DNA of 27,128 nucleotides, taken from Priapulus caudatus (lineage: Eukaryota; Priapulida; Priapulimorpha; Priapulimorphida; Priapulidae). Of this stretch, positions 21,701-27,128 are shown piece by piece. Both the position numbers and the translations under genes were made by a program. How positions within the stretch are numbered: position 1 is the stretch's first letter; every line of letters begins with the position of its first letter. The DNA lies in assembly GCF_000485595.1 (NCBI RefSeq), contig NW_014577124.1:160448-187575 (forward strand). The letters run 5' to 3'. A model generated the notes under the pieces. It made no database searches, was not told where the DNA came from, and saw only the letters and a program-made list of their open reading frames with translations.

Positions 21701-24700
21701 CGTGCGTAACAGGGGCTATTCCCCCAGGTTAAGGTTGAAATGTGCAATGGAAAATTGCAAGCGCAGAATTGTGATTTTTTTATGATGTTTCAAAGTTGAA
21801 ATGTAAGGTTATTATTTCATTGCTAAAATTCTGAATCATCTTTTGGTATGTAGGTGTGACACCTATGGAAATCCACCATCAAAATGCAATGTCTCTGACT
21901 ATTTAAGGTGCATCTCTTCGTGACATTCTTCGACTGATTTTCTGAAATACGTGACAGAATACATGAGTTTTTACATGATCTTTCTCTTATTTTCTCACTT
22001 TCTTCGTATTCTTATGCTTGTTCTTCTTATTCTTCTTATTTTCACTATGATTTTTTTCTTGTTTAATGTTTCAAATAGACATCAGAACGAATGTACAAGA
22101 ACGAAAACCTGAGACTCCATACAAGTAAAATCAAAGCTCAGCGATAAAAGACGATCAGCGATTAAGCTAAAATTATAGCAGGTTATACGAAGGAAATTAG
22201 AACAGATACTGATATGTTCATTAGCGAGTGGGAGAGACTACGGTAGCAGGCGGTTTACGAGCAACGACAACATTACTTGCTGCCTGCACTATAGAACCAT
22301 CACGCATGTATATGTTCAATATTGATGATGGCTGTCGTACTTTCCCTCGGCTGTAAAGGGAACGGCTGGCACTAGTACACGCGAGAGCTTGTTTCGTGTG
22401 TGCTGAGCTTTCAGAGTAATTGTGTTTACATACGCGGGTTTATTTTAATTATGAATGATGGCCGCTAGCTGCTCGCCAGGCTATAGGTTTCCTGTGGTGA
22501 AACTCGTGCGCGGGCAAACTTTGAAGCTGATTTCGAGTTCGATCGGTTATACTCTCATCGGGTTAATGTTCTCTTTATTTTATTCACCTCGTGTAATTGC
22601 CCGCGTACTTTTTAGTTTAGCGTCCATGAAAGAGATTATATCAAGAACTAGTAATACGTGTATTTCTACACCACTTTTCACCCTTTTCACCTTTATGTTA
22701 GACTGTTTCACCATTCGCGGTATTCTTCTTCGCCTTTTTTTAAAATTATGCATGCATTTTTCCATCCTCTTCCTTCGCGGCATCGTTGTTTGAATGTGCA
22801 TTCTTAACGCATAGCATCTACCGAGCTGCAAACCCGGACAGCTGTAGTGATGTGATCCGATAAATGTCTTTAGGGGGCGATTAGGTCATTGGTCTCTTCT
22901 CAGCTACATGCATGACTGCATTATCCTAGTGTATGCAAATTCCACTGCGTCTAGCTCCGAGCAATTCAGTACGTTAATGCTCATTTCATCGGTATAATAA
23001 GAATCCAGCGGATAATTGGATCGCTGTTGAGCATAGGTTAATGTTCGACAGATCATGCAACAGATACGGCGCGAGTCAACACAGTAGTGGGGGACGTCCC
23101 CGCGCGCGCGCGTCCTCGCCACCCCGGCGTGCTTACATACTGAGCACTCTAATAACATCACCGCCTGTCTCTACGAGACATCACGCTGGCTGGTCACTTC
23201 GTGCGGGTGCACTGTTCCCTCCTGCTACCCTCTCCCAAATTCCAGCATCCGGAGCGGCGGGCGGAGGTGGGCGGTGTAAACAATAACAGCGATGTTGTGA
23301 CAACACGGTGTCCGGTTCGCGCCGAGTGCGGCCGCCGCTGCACGCGAAGTTATGAAAACTAGAACGGCGGGACATGCGCGGAATTCATAGCTTGTAGGCG
23401 CTTGAACCGCTGGTAAAATTAGCTGCTCGCCAAGCATAGCCGTGTGTGTGTGTGTAGGCGACGGGTGCCTAAGCTAGTATATGCAGGCGATTAGCGAAAG
23501 AGGGTAGTTGCGTGCGAGGTAGGGACTCGGCAGGGTTGCGTGTGCTTGTGTGTGTGTATGTGCGGCTACGTGCTAGTGATGCACAAACCCAACGCTACTG
23601 TGTGACTGACGGTCTTCTAGTGCTGGGCCGTTTCTTGGAGCTAGTGCTGTGGTAGGTATTGTTATATCTTCGTTGGGCAGTTGATCTTGTTGAATTTTGC
23701 GATGGTGGTTGCAATACACGCGTCTTCTGAAGGTTTCTCGCGCAATTCCCTCGCTGCCGAATTTCCTGACCCCTATTCCCCCCTAAAATATCCCTCTTTC
23801 CCATCATATTCCCCAATATATCCCCCCAATAATAACCTCCTTCCTCGAGAATATTTACTTCTCCCTGATCATATCCCGCTTTCCCGATAATATCACTCTT
23901 CCCTGAAGATATCCTTTTTCCCATTGATGTTCCCTTTTCCTATTTATATCCCAATTTTATATGATATCATCTTTCACCAAGGATATCCGCCGTTCCCCAA
24001 GGTGTTCTCTTTACCCCGAGCATATCACAATTTCCCTGATGATATCCGCTTTCTCCGATGATATCATTTTTCCCTGACGATATCTCTCTTTCCTGAGGAT
24101 ATATGCCCCTAATTCCCCGAGAATATGCCGCTGTTCCCCGTCAGTTGATATCCCTCGTATACGGTGATACCACCGTCACCAAGGCTATACCCTTTTTCCC
24201 CGTTGATACCCCCTTTTCCACTTTTCCTCGGTAATGCGGCTAATGCCTCCTTCACCGAGAATATCCCCCTTTCCCCGTTAATACCCCCTTTTCCAGTTTT
24301 TCTCGGTAATATCCCCTTCACCGAGAATATCCCCCTTTCCCCGTTGATATCCCCTTTTACAGAAGATATCCCCTTTCCTCGGTAATACCCCCTCCACCGA
24401 GGATATCCGCCTTCCTGCATGATGTGAGGGCGGTTTACTGGAGATACTAGCGTCTCTCGTGTGTGTAGCTGAAGTTGCTACTATATAGCTTCCGGAAAAT
24501 ATCCCCCTTTCTCCCAATGATATCCTCCTTCCTCGAGGATAATCATTTTTCCCTGATGATATCCTACTTTCCCGATGATATGACCCTTCTCTGATGATAT
24601 CCCCCTTCCTCATCATAGCGACTCGTGCGTGTAGCTGAAACCGCTACTGTACAGAGCTTTGCTCCGTACGTTCTTTATGCGGGATTTCTCTGCCACACGC

Positions 24701-25159
24701 CTCCTTCAGAGACCGGGGGGAAAGATGCCAGGGTACCACTGACCGAGAACGGAAATTCGACGGAAGCAAATGCAGTTATTCTCGTCCAGCGGGCGCGTGT
24801 GCCAGCGAGAAGAAAACCTCCGAAGGAAGCTCGGAGAAGGAAGGGAGCTAAGAAGAAAGCTCCGAAATCGCGCGGAAGCGTTCGCGATGATGCAAAGTCT
24901 CCCAATTATACATCTGATAACGTATTTGTTAACGACGTCCTCTTCTGTCTGTCTGTCTGTCGCGCAGGAGACGTTGCAGAAGGCGGAGAAGTTGGAGAGC
25001 GGCGGGGAGTATCTCATACAGAACGACCACTATGCCGTCGACAGCATACGACCCAAGTGCGCCGAGCTGCGCTGCATGCGACACTCTCTCGAGCGCCACC
25101 TGGAAAGGAGGTTTGAAATGCTGCAGAAGTCCCGCGATCTTCACGAACGCATCGAGAAG
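5780..25159 (+). CDS. MCF2L: Dbl/Dbs-family Rho guanine-nucleotide exchange factor, internal part (9 exons)
   Basis: Join of 5780-5894, 6390-6480, 8567-8680, 11238-11354, 11920-12027, 13317-13483, 14003-14117, 18360-18479 and 24968-25159. Every intron is GT-AG and the phases agree throughout (entry phase 1, then 2,0,0,0,0,2,0,0,0), giving one open frame of about 380 residues. Peptide blocks such as GSPIITFPD, VLVIDRRNDKW, DQLTEDLGG, TETELPNDVEST, FDSFWQKH, QCLQLRKFEQEF and HYAVDSIRPKC match, in order and spacing, the Sec14 domain and following spectrin-like region of vertebrate MCF2L/DBS as I remember it. In that family these N-terminal parts bind phosphoinositides and restrain the DH-PH module, which loads GTP on Cdc42 and RhoA. 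The DH-PH and the N-terminal start lie outside the window, so the gene is partial at both ends. The animal may have a single gene predating the MCF2/MCF2L/MCF2L2 split, so the symbol names the family rather than strict orthology. Codon use is GC-ending and free of stops, so it looks functional. Confidence 0.92.
5895..6389. other. Intron a-b (495 bp)
   Basis: Bounded by gtaagt and ttgctag. It holds no repeat array or second gene that I can recognise. Confidence 0.85.
6390..6480 (+). CDS. MCF2L: Exon b: Sec14 domain core strand
   Basis: Acceptor ttgctag ends at 6389 and donor gtaggg starts at 6481. One base completes the threonine codon from the previous exon, then 30 codons follow in frame. 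The peptide VQDADLGFVLVIDRRNDKW continues into AVRAALLKIS. This is the central hydrophobic strand and the IDRR-DKW block typical of the Dbl/Dbs Sec14 domain; vertebrate MCF2L has a near-identical GFILVIDRRRDKW. The length between the TYLTS block of exon a and this block equals that in the vertebrate protein, supporting both junctions. Confidence 0.92.
7777..8055. repeat. Diverged direct duplication, two ~105-120-bp copies 176 bp apart
   Basis: Copy 1 at about 7777-7895 and copy 2 at about 7953-8055 both contain atataaagt, then agcttgataatgg, then a cgta block. Later in each copy come a gctctgagcgctaacc / gctccgagcatcaacc pair and a gctgtcgtta-like end. Confidence 0.65.
8053..8376. mobile_element. 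324-bp foldback/MITE element made of serial hairpins
   Basis: The left end AGGTCCCCGCACACGG and the right end (other strand) AGGCCCCCGCACAAGG are inverted repeats. TTA flanks each side (8050-8052 and 8377-8379), consistent with a 3-bp target duplication of the PIF/Harbinger type. The interior is almost wholly self-complementary. Hairpin 1 has arms 8057-8087 and 8107-8137, hairpin 2 has arms near 8147-8167 and 8206-8228, and two tandem 67-bp units follow (8231-8297 and 8298-8364), each itself a hairpin. The core agattcgtgctgagcac or its inverse occurs six times. There is no coding capacity. Confidence 0.75.
8567..8680 (+). CDS. MCF2L: Exon c: Sec14 domain, RPAGFFQ block
   Basis: Acceptor tctatgcag ends at 8566 and donor gttagt starts at 8681, giving 38 codons in phase 0. 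The peptide starts MFFPGLIQLVFVVRP, continues AGFFQKAISEVGYKF and ends KFR. It matches the FPANLQLVLVLRPTGFFQ segment of MCF2L, a strand-helix of the Sec14 fold. The initial ATG is an ordinary internal methionine, since the reading frame from exon b continues into it. The join to exon d is about two residues shorter than in the vertebrate protein (V-I-M where vertebrates have V-P-V-I-M), a small difference at the exon border. Confidence 0.92.
9630..10361. mobile_element. Outer MITE-like element, CAGGGGCGTGT inverted ends, carrying a nested element
   Basis: The left end is CAGGGGCGTGTACAGG and the right end, read on the other strand, is CAGGGGCGTGTTCCAGG. A direct repeat CATGC flanks it (9625-9629 and 10362-10366). 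Total length is 732 bp, of which 532 bp are the inner element. The right part contains long G runs and a ctcccccagaaatatttt motif. It has no transposase. The CAGGGGCG ends resemble hAT-like non-autonomous elements of animals, but the short flanking repeat does not prove that class. Confidence 0.7.
9659..10190. mobile_element. Inner MITE-like element, CAGGGGCGGAT inverted ends
   Basis: The left end is CAGGGGCGGATCCAG and the right end (other strand) is CAGGGGCGGATTCAG, 532 bp apart. It lies just inside the left end of the outer element and so inserted later. An internal ctcccccaggaaattt stretch (about 9790) is shared with the outer element near 10244 in the same orientation. No coding region or clear target duplication is visible. 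Confidence 0.7.
11238..11354 (+). CDS. MCF2L: Exon d: Sec14 domain, QLTEDLGG motif
   Basis: Acceptor cacgtgcag ends at 11237 and donor gtacgt starts at 11355, giving 39 codons in phase 0. The peptide VIMCTSIEELQDYVD leads into RDQLTEDLGGYIIYNHNVW and IEHRS. The QLTEDLGG block followed by a Y-x-H-x-x-W pattern is the most diagnostic part of the Dbl/Dbs/Trio-type Sec14 domain, where the helix before it closes the lipid pocket. The motif is fully conserved here. Confidence 0.94.
11355..11919. other. Intron d-e (565 bp)
   Basis: Bounded by gtacgt and tttccag. It holds the AT/GT microsatellite at 11461-11533 and otherwise nothing I can recognise. Confidence 0.85.
11461..11533. repeat. (AT)n then (GT)n microsatellite
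   Basis: About 22 AT units followed by about ten GT units and a few more TA units. Confidence 0.95.
11920..12027 (+). CDS. MCF2L: Exon e: end of Sec14 domain, ELPNDV motif
   Basis: Acceptor gttttccag ends at 11919 and donor gtataa starts at 12028, giving 36 codons in phase 0. It encodes AIEKFSANTQIISHSLRELA, then NKLTETELPNDVESTE. Vertebrate MCF2L has AIESF and then LAETELPNDVQST at the same place, which marks the exit from the Sec14 domain into the linker before the spectrin-like helices. The helix is amphipathic, with L/I/A at heptad-like spacing. Confidence 0.92.
12028..13316. other. Intron e-f (1289 bp)
   Basis: Bounded by gtataa and tttcag. A T-rich tract at 12060-12099 ends in a cryptic acceptor-like tttag, but the frame after it hits a stop at once. 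Nothing else was recognised. Confidence 0.85.
13317..13483 (+). CDS. MCF2L: Exon f: linker/helical region between Sec14 and spectrin repeats
   Basis: Acceptor gcttttcag ends at 13316 and donor gtaact starts at 13484. It has 55 codons plus two bases of an arginine codon (exit phase 2). The peptide starts ALLLAQGNQRDDIKDDL, then SAMRHGETLLKCLR, then a less conserved loop ending in NIAALDR. It occupies the position of the K-EDLRLALKEGHSVLESLRE segment of MCF2L, and the pattern of charged and hydrophobic residues agrees although identity is modest. The loop QGDGRGSYPDK is variable in the family. The frame with exons e and g is unbroken. Confidence 0.85.
13484..14002. other. Intron f-g (519 bp)
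   Basis: Bounded by gtaact and cctggcag. I see no repeat array or gene in it. Confidence 0.85.
14003..14117 (+). CDS. MCF2L: Exon g: helical region with FDSFWQKH and QCLQLRKFEQ motifs
   Basis: Acceptor ttcctggcag ends at 14002 and donor gtacgt starts at 14118. One base completes AGG (Arg) from exon f, then 38 codons follow. The motifs LEETERVFDSFWQKH and QCLQLRKFEQEF correspond to LNETEAAFDEFWAKH and QCLQLRHFEQGF in MCF2L, a highly conserved helix that begins the spectrin-like region and is shared with Trio/Kalirin-type proteins. The strong match fixes the frame and both splice sites. Confidence 0.94.
14170..14770. repeat. G-rich degenerate minisatellite, ~24-bp unit
   Basis: Repeats of a gacttacaacagag core followed by a GGGG run, at least twenty copies. 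They are clearest between 14450 and 14650, where gggctgacttacaac alternates with ggggttgacttacaac. Copies decay toward both ends. It begins about 50 bases after exon g. Confidence 0.85.
15007..15053. repeat. Perfect 19-bp inverted repeat, 9-base loop
   Basis: The left arm 15007-15025 is the exact reverse complement of the right arm GGTCGTAATATTATCTCTA at 15035-15053. The following sequence to 15120 repeats the tattatct motif of the arm. Confidence 0.85.
15124..15159. repeat. Perfect 36-bp palindrome without spacer
   Basis: The half-site ATCAGGAGTCTATCAAT (15125-15141) is followed immediately by its exact reverse complement (15142-15158). One more pair matches at the ends (15124 T with 15159 A). 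Confidence 0.9.
15411..15550. repeat. 46-47-bp tandem repeat, three copies
   Basis: Units start at 15411, 15458 and 15504 with ggtgcctgttgttgt or a close variant. Each ends acaaaatacagcactta. Identity between units is high, so this duplication is recent relative to its surroundings. Confidence 0.9.
16405..16490. repeat. (GTGC)n-like microsatellite
   Basis: Interrupted gcgtgcgtgc and gtgcgtcc units. Confidence 0.85.
16636..16727. repeat. (GCGT)n then (GT)n microsatellite
   Basis: GT units, about thirteen GCGT units, then about eighteen GT units. Open frames through it are repeat artefacts. Confidence 0.95.
18216..18251. repeat. 14-bp inverted repeat, 8-base loop
   Basis: CATATATGGAATTC at 18216-18229 pairs exactly with GAATTCCATATATG at 18238-18251. 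Two further partial copies of ttccatatat flank it at about 18188 and 18272. Confidence 0.8.
18360..18479 (+). CDS. MCF2L: Exon h: spectrin-like repeat, variable helix
   Basis: Acceptor ttccgtgcag ends at 18359 and donor gtactc starts at 18480, giving 40 codons in phase 0. The peptide begins LSGQLVKAEAGLTTMTDTG and continues SVMCCDELLTDLKKLEANVK. In MCF2L the equivalent 40-residue stretch has an ATFTDIG block and a DLASFEE segment, so the TDTG and DLKKLE parts align at matching distance. This exon is the least conserved of the nine. It has an unusual Cys-Cys pair, but it fits phase, length and position between exons g and i. Confidence 0.85.
18685..18718. repeat. (TA)n microsatellite
   Basis: About seventeen TA units, preceded by an interrupted cgcacgca stretch from 18640. 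Confidence 0.95.
19485..19810. repeat. Pyrimidine-rich (TTC)n tract with a 30-bp higher-order unit
   Basis: TTC/TCT-rich DNA with cgtcttcttc interruptions. Near 19738-19800 a ~30-bp block (gtcttcttctttctc then tttttcttcttcttc) is repeated twice. Two open frames across it encode only Ser or Leu/Phe runs. Confidence 0.9.
20270..20336. repeat. Perfect 18-bp inverted repeat, 31-base loop
   Basis: ATCAAGAGCTAATAATAC at 20270-20287 is the exact reverse complement of 20319-20336. The loop is A/T-rich and repeats the inner sequence gaggta-ta-tta once. It could be the remnant of a small inverted-repeat element or a short hairpin RNA; the sequence does not decide. Confidence 0.8.
20811..21229. repeat. 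Tandem array, seven copies of a 57-64-bp unit
   Basis: Units start with aggcttgt or aggcattt at 20811, 20875, 20934, 20991, 21053, 21115 and 21174. Each carries tagagtgagtggttaca, then taggtagagttagagtgcc, then a gatactggtaaggg end. A single inverted copy of the middle block lies just before the array at about 20768-20800. Confidence 0.92.
23755..24610. repeat. ~850-bp degenerate array of ~20-24-bp units built on GATATC + pyrimidine run
   Basis: About 35 short units of the form gatatccc(ct)ttttcccc, spaced about 20-24 bases. Many carry the palindrome GATATC. From about 24200 to 24360 a ~70-bp higher-order block (ctcggtaat, then caccgagaatatcccc, then ctttccccgtt) is repeated. At about 24445-24490 and 24617-24660 two copies of a different block (tgtagctgaa, then gctact) interrupt and end it. 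The + strand is strongly C/T-biased. Confidence 0.85.
24968..25159 (+). CDS. MCF2L: Exon i: spectrin repeat with HYAVDSIRPKC motif
   Basis: Acceptor gtcgcgcag ends at 24967 after a tgtc-rich pyrimidine tract and donor gtagtg starts at 25160, giving 64 codons in phase 0. The peptide contains ETLQKAEKLESGGEYLIQ, then NDHYAVDSIRPKCAELR, then a charged helix ending SRDLHERIEK. The NKHYAVDSIRPKCQELR block is nearly identical in vertebrate MCF2L and marks the annotated spectrin repeat that precedes the DH domain. The next family block (around W-C-x-x-G and LLASQ) was not found in the remaining 2 kb, so the gene continues off the right edge. The exon frame stays open beyond the donor into a 30-bp tandem repeat. 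Confidence 0.94.
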
Positions 25160-25200
25160 GTAGTGTGTAGCGATCGTCTTCTGGCTAGAATCACGGAGAA

Positions 25201-25400
25201 GAAAAACACTAGTTTAGATGTTGAACGTGAGAGAAACACTAGTTTAGATGTTGAACGTGAGAAAAACACTAGTTTAGATGTTGAACGTGAGAAAAACACT
25301 AGTTTAGATGTTGAAGCGTGAGAAAACACTATTTAGATGTTGGAAGGAGAACACTGTAGATGAACGAGAGAACACTAGTTTAGATGTTAGAACGTGAGAA
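25201..25400. repeat. 30-bp tandem repeat, four near-perfect and about three decayed copies
   Basis: Units aacactagtttagatgttg + aacgtgagaaa recur at exact 30-base spacing from 25201 to about 25310. After an extra G near 25316 the copies become shorter and diverged, to about 25400. The unit length is a multiple of three and the repeat is in frame with exon i, reading EKNTSLDVER per unit. Confidence 0.95.
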
Positions 25401-25565
25401 AAAATACTATACTTTAACGTAACATATTTTAGAGCGAATGAGATAACCTAGTTTTTGACGTGGACCTTAAGTTTAAGTTGCCATTAGTTCCATGTTTGTG
25501 AATTTGTTGTGTCGTAAGTATGTCGCCTTGTATCTGACTGTCTAAGTTAACTTAATTATTTTTAG

Positions 25566-25768
25566 AGTGTGGGTGTACGCGTACGTTTGTGTGTGCGAGT
25601 GTGCGTGTGCGTGTTCGTGCGTGTGTGTTTGTGTGCGTGCGTGCGTACGTGTGTTTGTGTGCGTGCGCATCGTGTCTTACGTGTGCGTGTGCGTGCGTGC
25701 GGTGGCGTGCGGTGCGTGCGTGCGTGCGTGTGTACGTGTGCGTGTGCGTGCGTGCGTGCATGCGTGTG
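25566..25768. repeat. (GTGC/GTGT)n microsatellite
   Basis: Interrupted GT and GTGC units over about 200 bases. All open frames through it are Cys/Val/Arg or Thr/His repeats and not genes. Confidence 0.95.
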
Positions 25769-26576
25769 CAGCACGCCCTATTGTTATCAGGTATGCAGCC
25801 GTGACTTAAGTGTGTCACTTCCTGCGAGACTGTGACGAGTGTCTGTGGCATAACTTAAACACAGCTGTCATCTTGATAGACGGCATAATCCTTGTACGTA
25901 CACTAATCATGTCAAGGCAAAAGACCCGAAATAATATGTAGAGCCTAAGAGAATTTCCAGGCAATTTAAATGATTAAATTCGTGTGTATTCGCCGCTAAT
26001 GCTGCGTAGTAATAACACGAGTAAATAATCATCACAATATGCACGCTTCTCGATCTGTCTGCATGCTATCTCTGCGTGGAAAACTATCTCTCCACCTCTC
26101 CCTATCTATCGCGAAATTTAATCTACCTAGTTCTAGATGACACCCCAGTGCTCAAAATTAGATTGTTAATTATAAACTGGCTTCAGGTGGAAATATGATC
26201 GCTGATCATTATTATACGATGAAATTAAAACTATTTTAATTAAGCCGTGCGTGAGCACGTTCTATAGCATTTTCCTCCTAGTATAGGTGATTGCCGTAAT
26301 TAAGCTAGCATTCCAGCTGTCTCTGTGCGCGCACCCGCAACGACGGATGACGACTGCTTGCTCTTTTTGCTAATTTCCTGCTCCAAAACGCATTCAAATT
26401 TGAAATTGCTGAGTGCTGGCCGGTACCGTTCTCGTTTCCGTGTAGTCGGGCGTACATAATAATTCACTACGGCGGCACGTTCGTAGGATGCCGTTATTCC
26501 AACCGTCGTTTTTTTCTTTTTCGGATTTTTGTGCGTCTGCACGTTCTCTTGTTCTCACGCGAGCAGACAGACGCGC

Positions 26577-26786
26577 GCTCTCTCGCTCCTCCCTCATCTC
26601 TCTCTCTCTCTCTCTTCTCTCTCTCGTCTCTCTTATGCTCGGTCTTCTCTCATCCTTTCTCTCGATCTCTCATTCTGCTCATCTCTCTTCCCTCTCCTCC
26701 TCTCTCTCTCACTCTCTCGTCTCTCTGTTCTCGTCATGTCCTTCTTCTCTCTCTTCGTCTCCCTCCTCTCTCTCTCTCTTCTCCGC
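26577..26786. repeat. (TC)n pyrimidine-rich tract
   Basis: Imperfect TC/CTC repeats broken by short unique pieces, ending in a ccgcgcag acceptor-like sequence at 26790. Confidence 0.9.
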
Positions 26787-27128
26787 GCAGCAGGGTGCAT
26801 CTCGTCGTGCTCTCCTACTACAGTGCTGCCAGCACTGTAACTGCCCACCTTCTCTCCTCCCCTTACTCGGCGCTGCAGCGGGGATGATTTTTGCTCTGTC
26901 GTCTTGTCGTTCATCTAAGTTGTCATTGCGGTATTAGTGGGCGACTCGTGTTACGCTTGCGTTACAGACGATCGTAGTTTTATTCCCGCGTCTTGCAATC
27001 AGTGAGTAATCTGTTGCAAATCCTTCTAAGAAAACCCGCGGCGGACATTTTAGGCTTGTGTTTTACTTAGGCTGTTATCACTGCTGTAGTAGTATGTATA
27101 CTCGCACTGCTAGCTTCTCCTCTTTCTT

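Larger units (their letters stand above)
18480..24967. other. Intron h-i (6488 bp)
   Basis: Bounded by gtactc and cgcgcag, the largest intron in the window. It holds a TA microsatellite, a pyrimidine-rich TTC tract, an inverted repeat, a ~60-bp tandem array and the GATATC array. Bases 21240-22900 have no recognisable feature. Bases 23060-23420 are CpG-rich with gggcgg boxes but no identified transcript start. Confidence 0.85.
25160..27128. other. Intron after exon i (to window edge)
   Basis: Starts with donor gtagtg. It contains the 30-bp in-frame repeat, a GTGC microsatellite and a TC tract. The next conserved spectrin/DH exon of the family was not found. A TC-rich tract followed by ccgcgcag at 26790 could act as an acceptor but does not lead to a recognised family peptide. 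Bases 25810-26480 show nothing recognisable. Confidence 0.8.

Noticed and set aside
22455-22793. 112-codon hydrophobic open frame on the + strand
   Set aside because: No recognised domain, AT-rich composition and intronic position; hydrophobicity follows from T-rich codons.
25552-25851. Several overlapping open frames on both strands rich in Cys/Val/Arg or Thr/His
   Set aside because: Produced by the GTGC/GTGT microsatellite, which lacks stops in most frames.
1-27128. tRNA, rRNA or a second protein-coding gene on either strand
   Set aside because: No B-box-like GGTTCGAATCC with a cloverleaf, no rRNA segment and no second set of spliceable conserved peptides was seen by eye; a covariance-model scan could still find something I missed.

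Overview
The window is intronic-rich animal nuclear DNA. The only confident gene is an internal, 9-exon portion of a Dbl/Dbs-family Rho guanine-nucleotide exchange factor (MCF2/MCF2L/MCF2L2 group) on the + strand. The exons were found by reading conserved peptide blocks between canonical AG and GT splice sites. All nine join without a frame break, giving about 380 residues: most of a Sec14/CRAL-TRIO domain, then the linker and the first part of the spectrin-repeat region. The 5' exons, and the DH-PH catalytic exons expected further 3', are not in the window. CpG is not depleted, simple-sequence repeats are very abundant and introns are 0.5-6.5 kb. This suggests an invertebrate metazoan; I cannot fix the phylum.

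Layout. Bases 1-5779 lie upstream of the first recognised exon. They hold GA, trinucleotide and CA microsatellites, a ~59-bp minisatellite split by a 390-bp inverted-repeat element, a GC-rich degenerate minisatellite and a second MITE-like element. Bases 5780-12027 carry the five Sec14-domain exons. The introns between them contain a 324-bp foldback element built from nested hairpins, and a nest of two small DNA transposon-like elements. Bases 13317-14117 carry two linker/coiled-coil exons. Bases 14118-18359 and 18480-24967 are large introns around one 120-bp exon. They contain a G-rich minisatellite, a perfect 36-bp palindrome, a 7-copy ~60-bp array with an inverted unit at its head, and an ~850-bp array based on GATATC. 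Bases 24968-25159 are the last recognised exon. Its reading frame runs on into an intronic 30-bp tandem repeat.

Function. From the known family, the protein would be a cytoplasmic, membrane-recruited activator of Rho-type GTPases (Cdc42/RhoA). The Sec14 and spectrin-like parts seen here regulate localisation and autoinhibition; the exchange activity is encoded downstream. No rRNA, tRNA, CRISPR array or intact transposase gene was recognised. The points most worth checking are the intronic repeat in frame with the last exon, a possible internal promoter just before the first exon, the foldback element, the nested inverted-repeat elements and the GATATC array.
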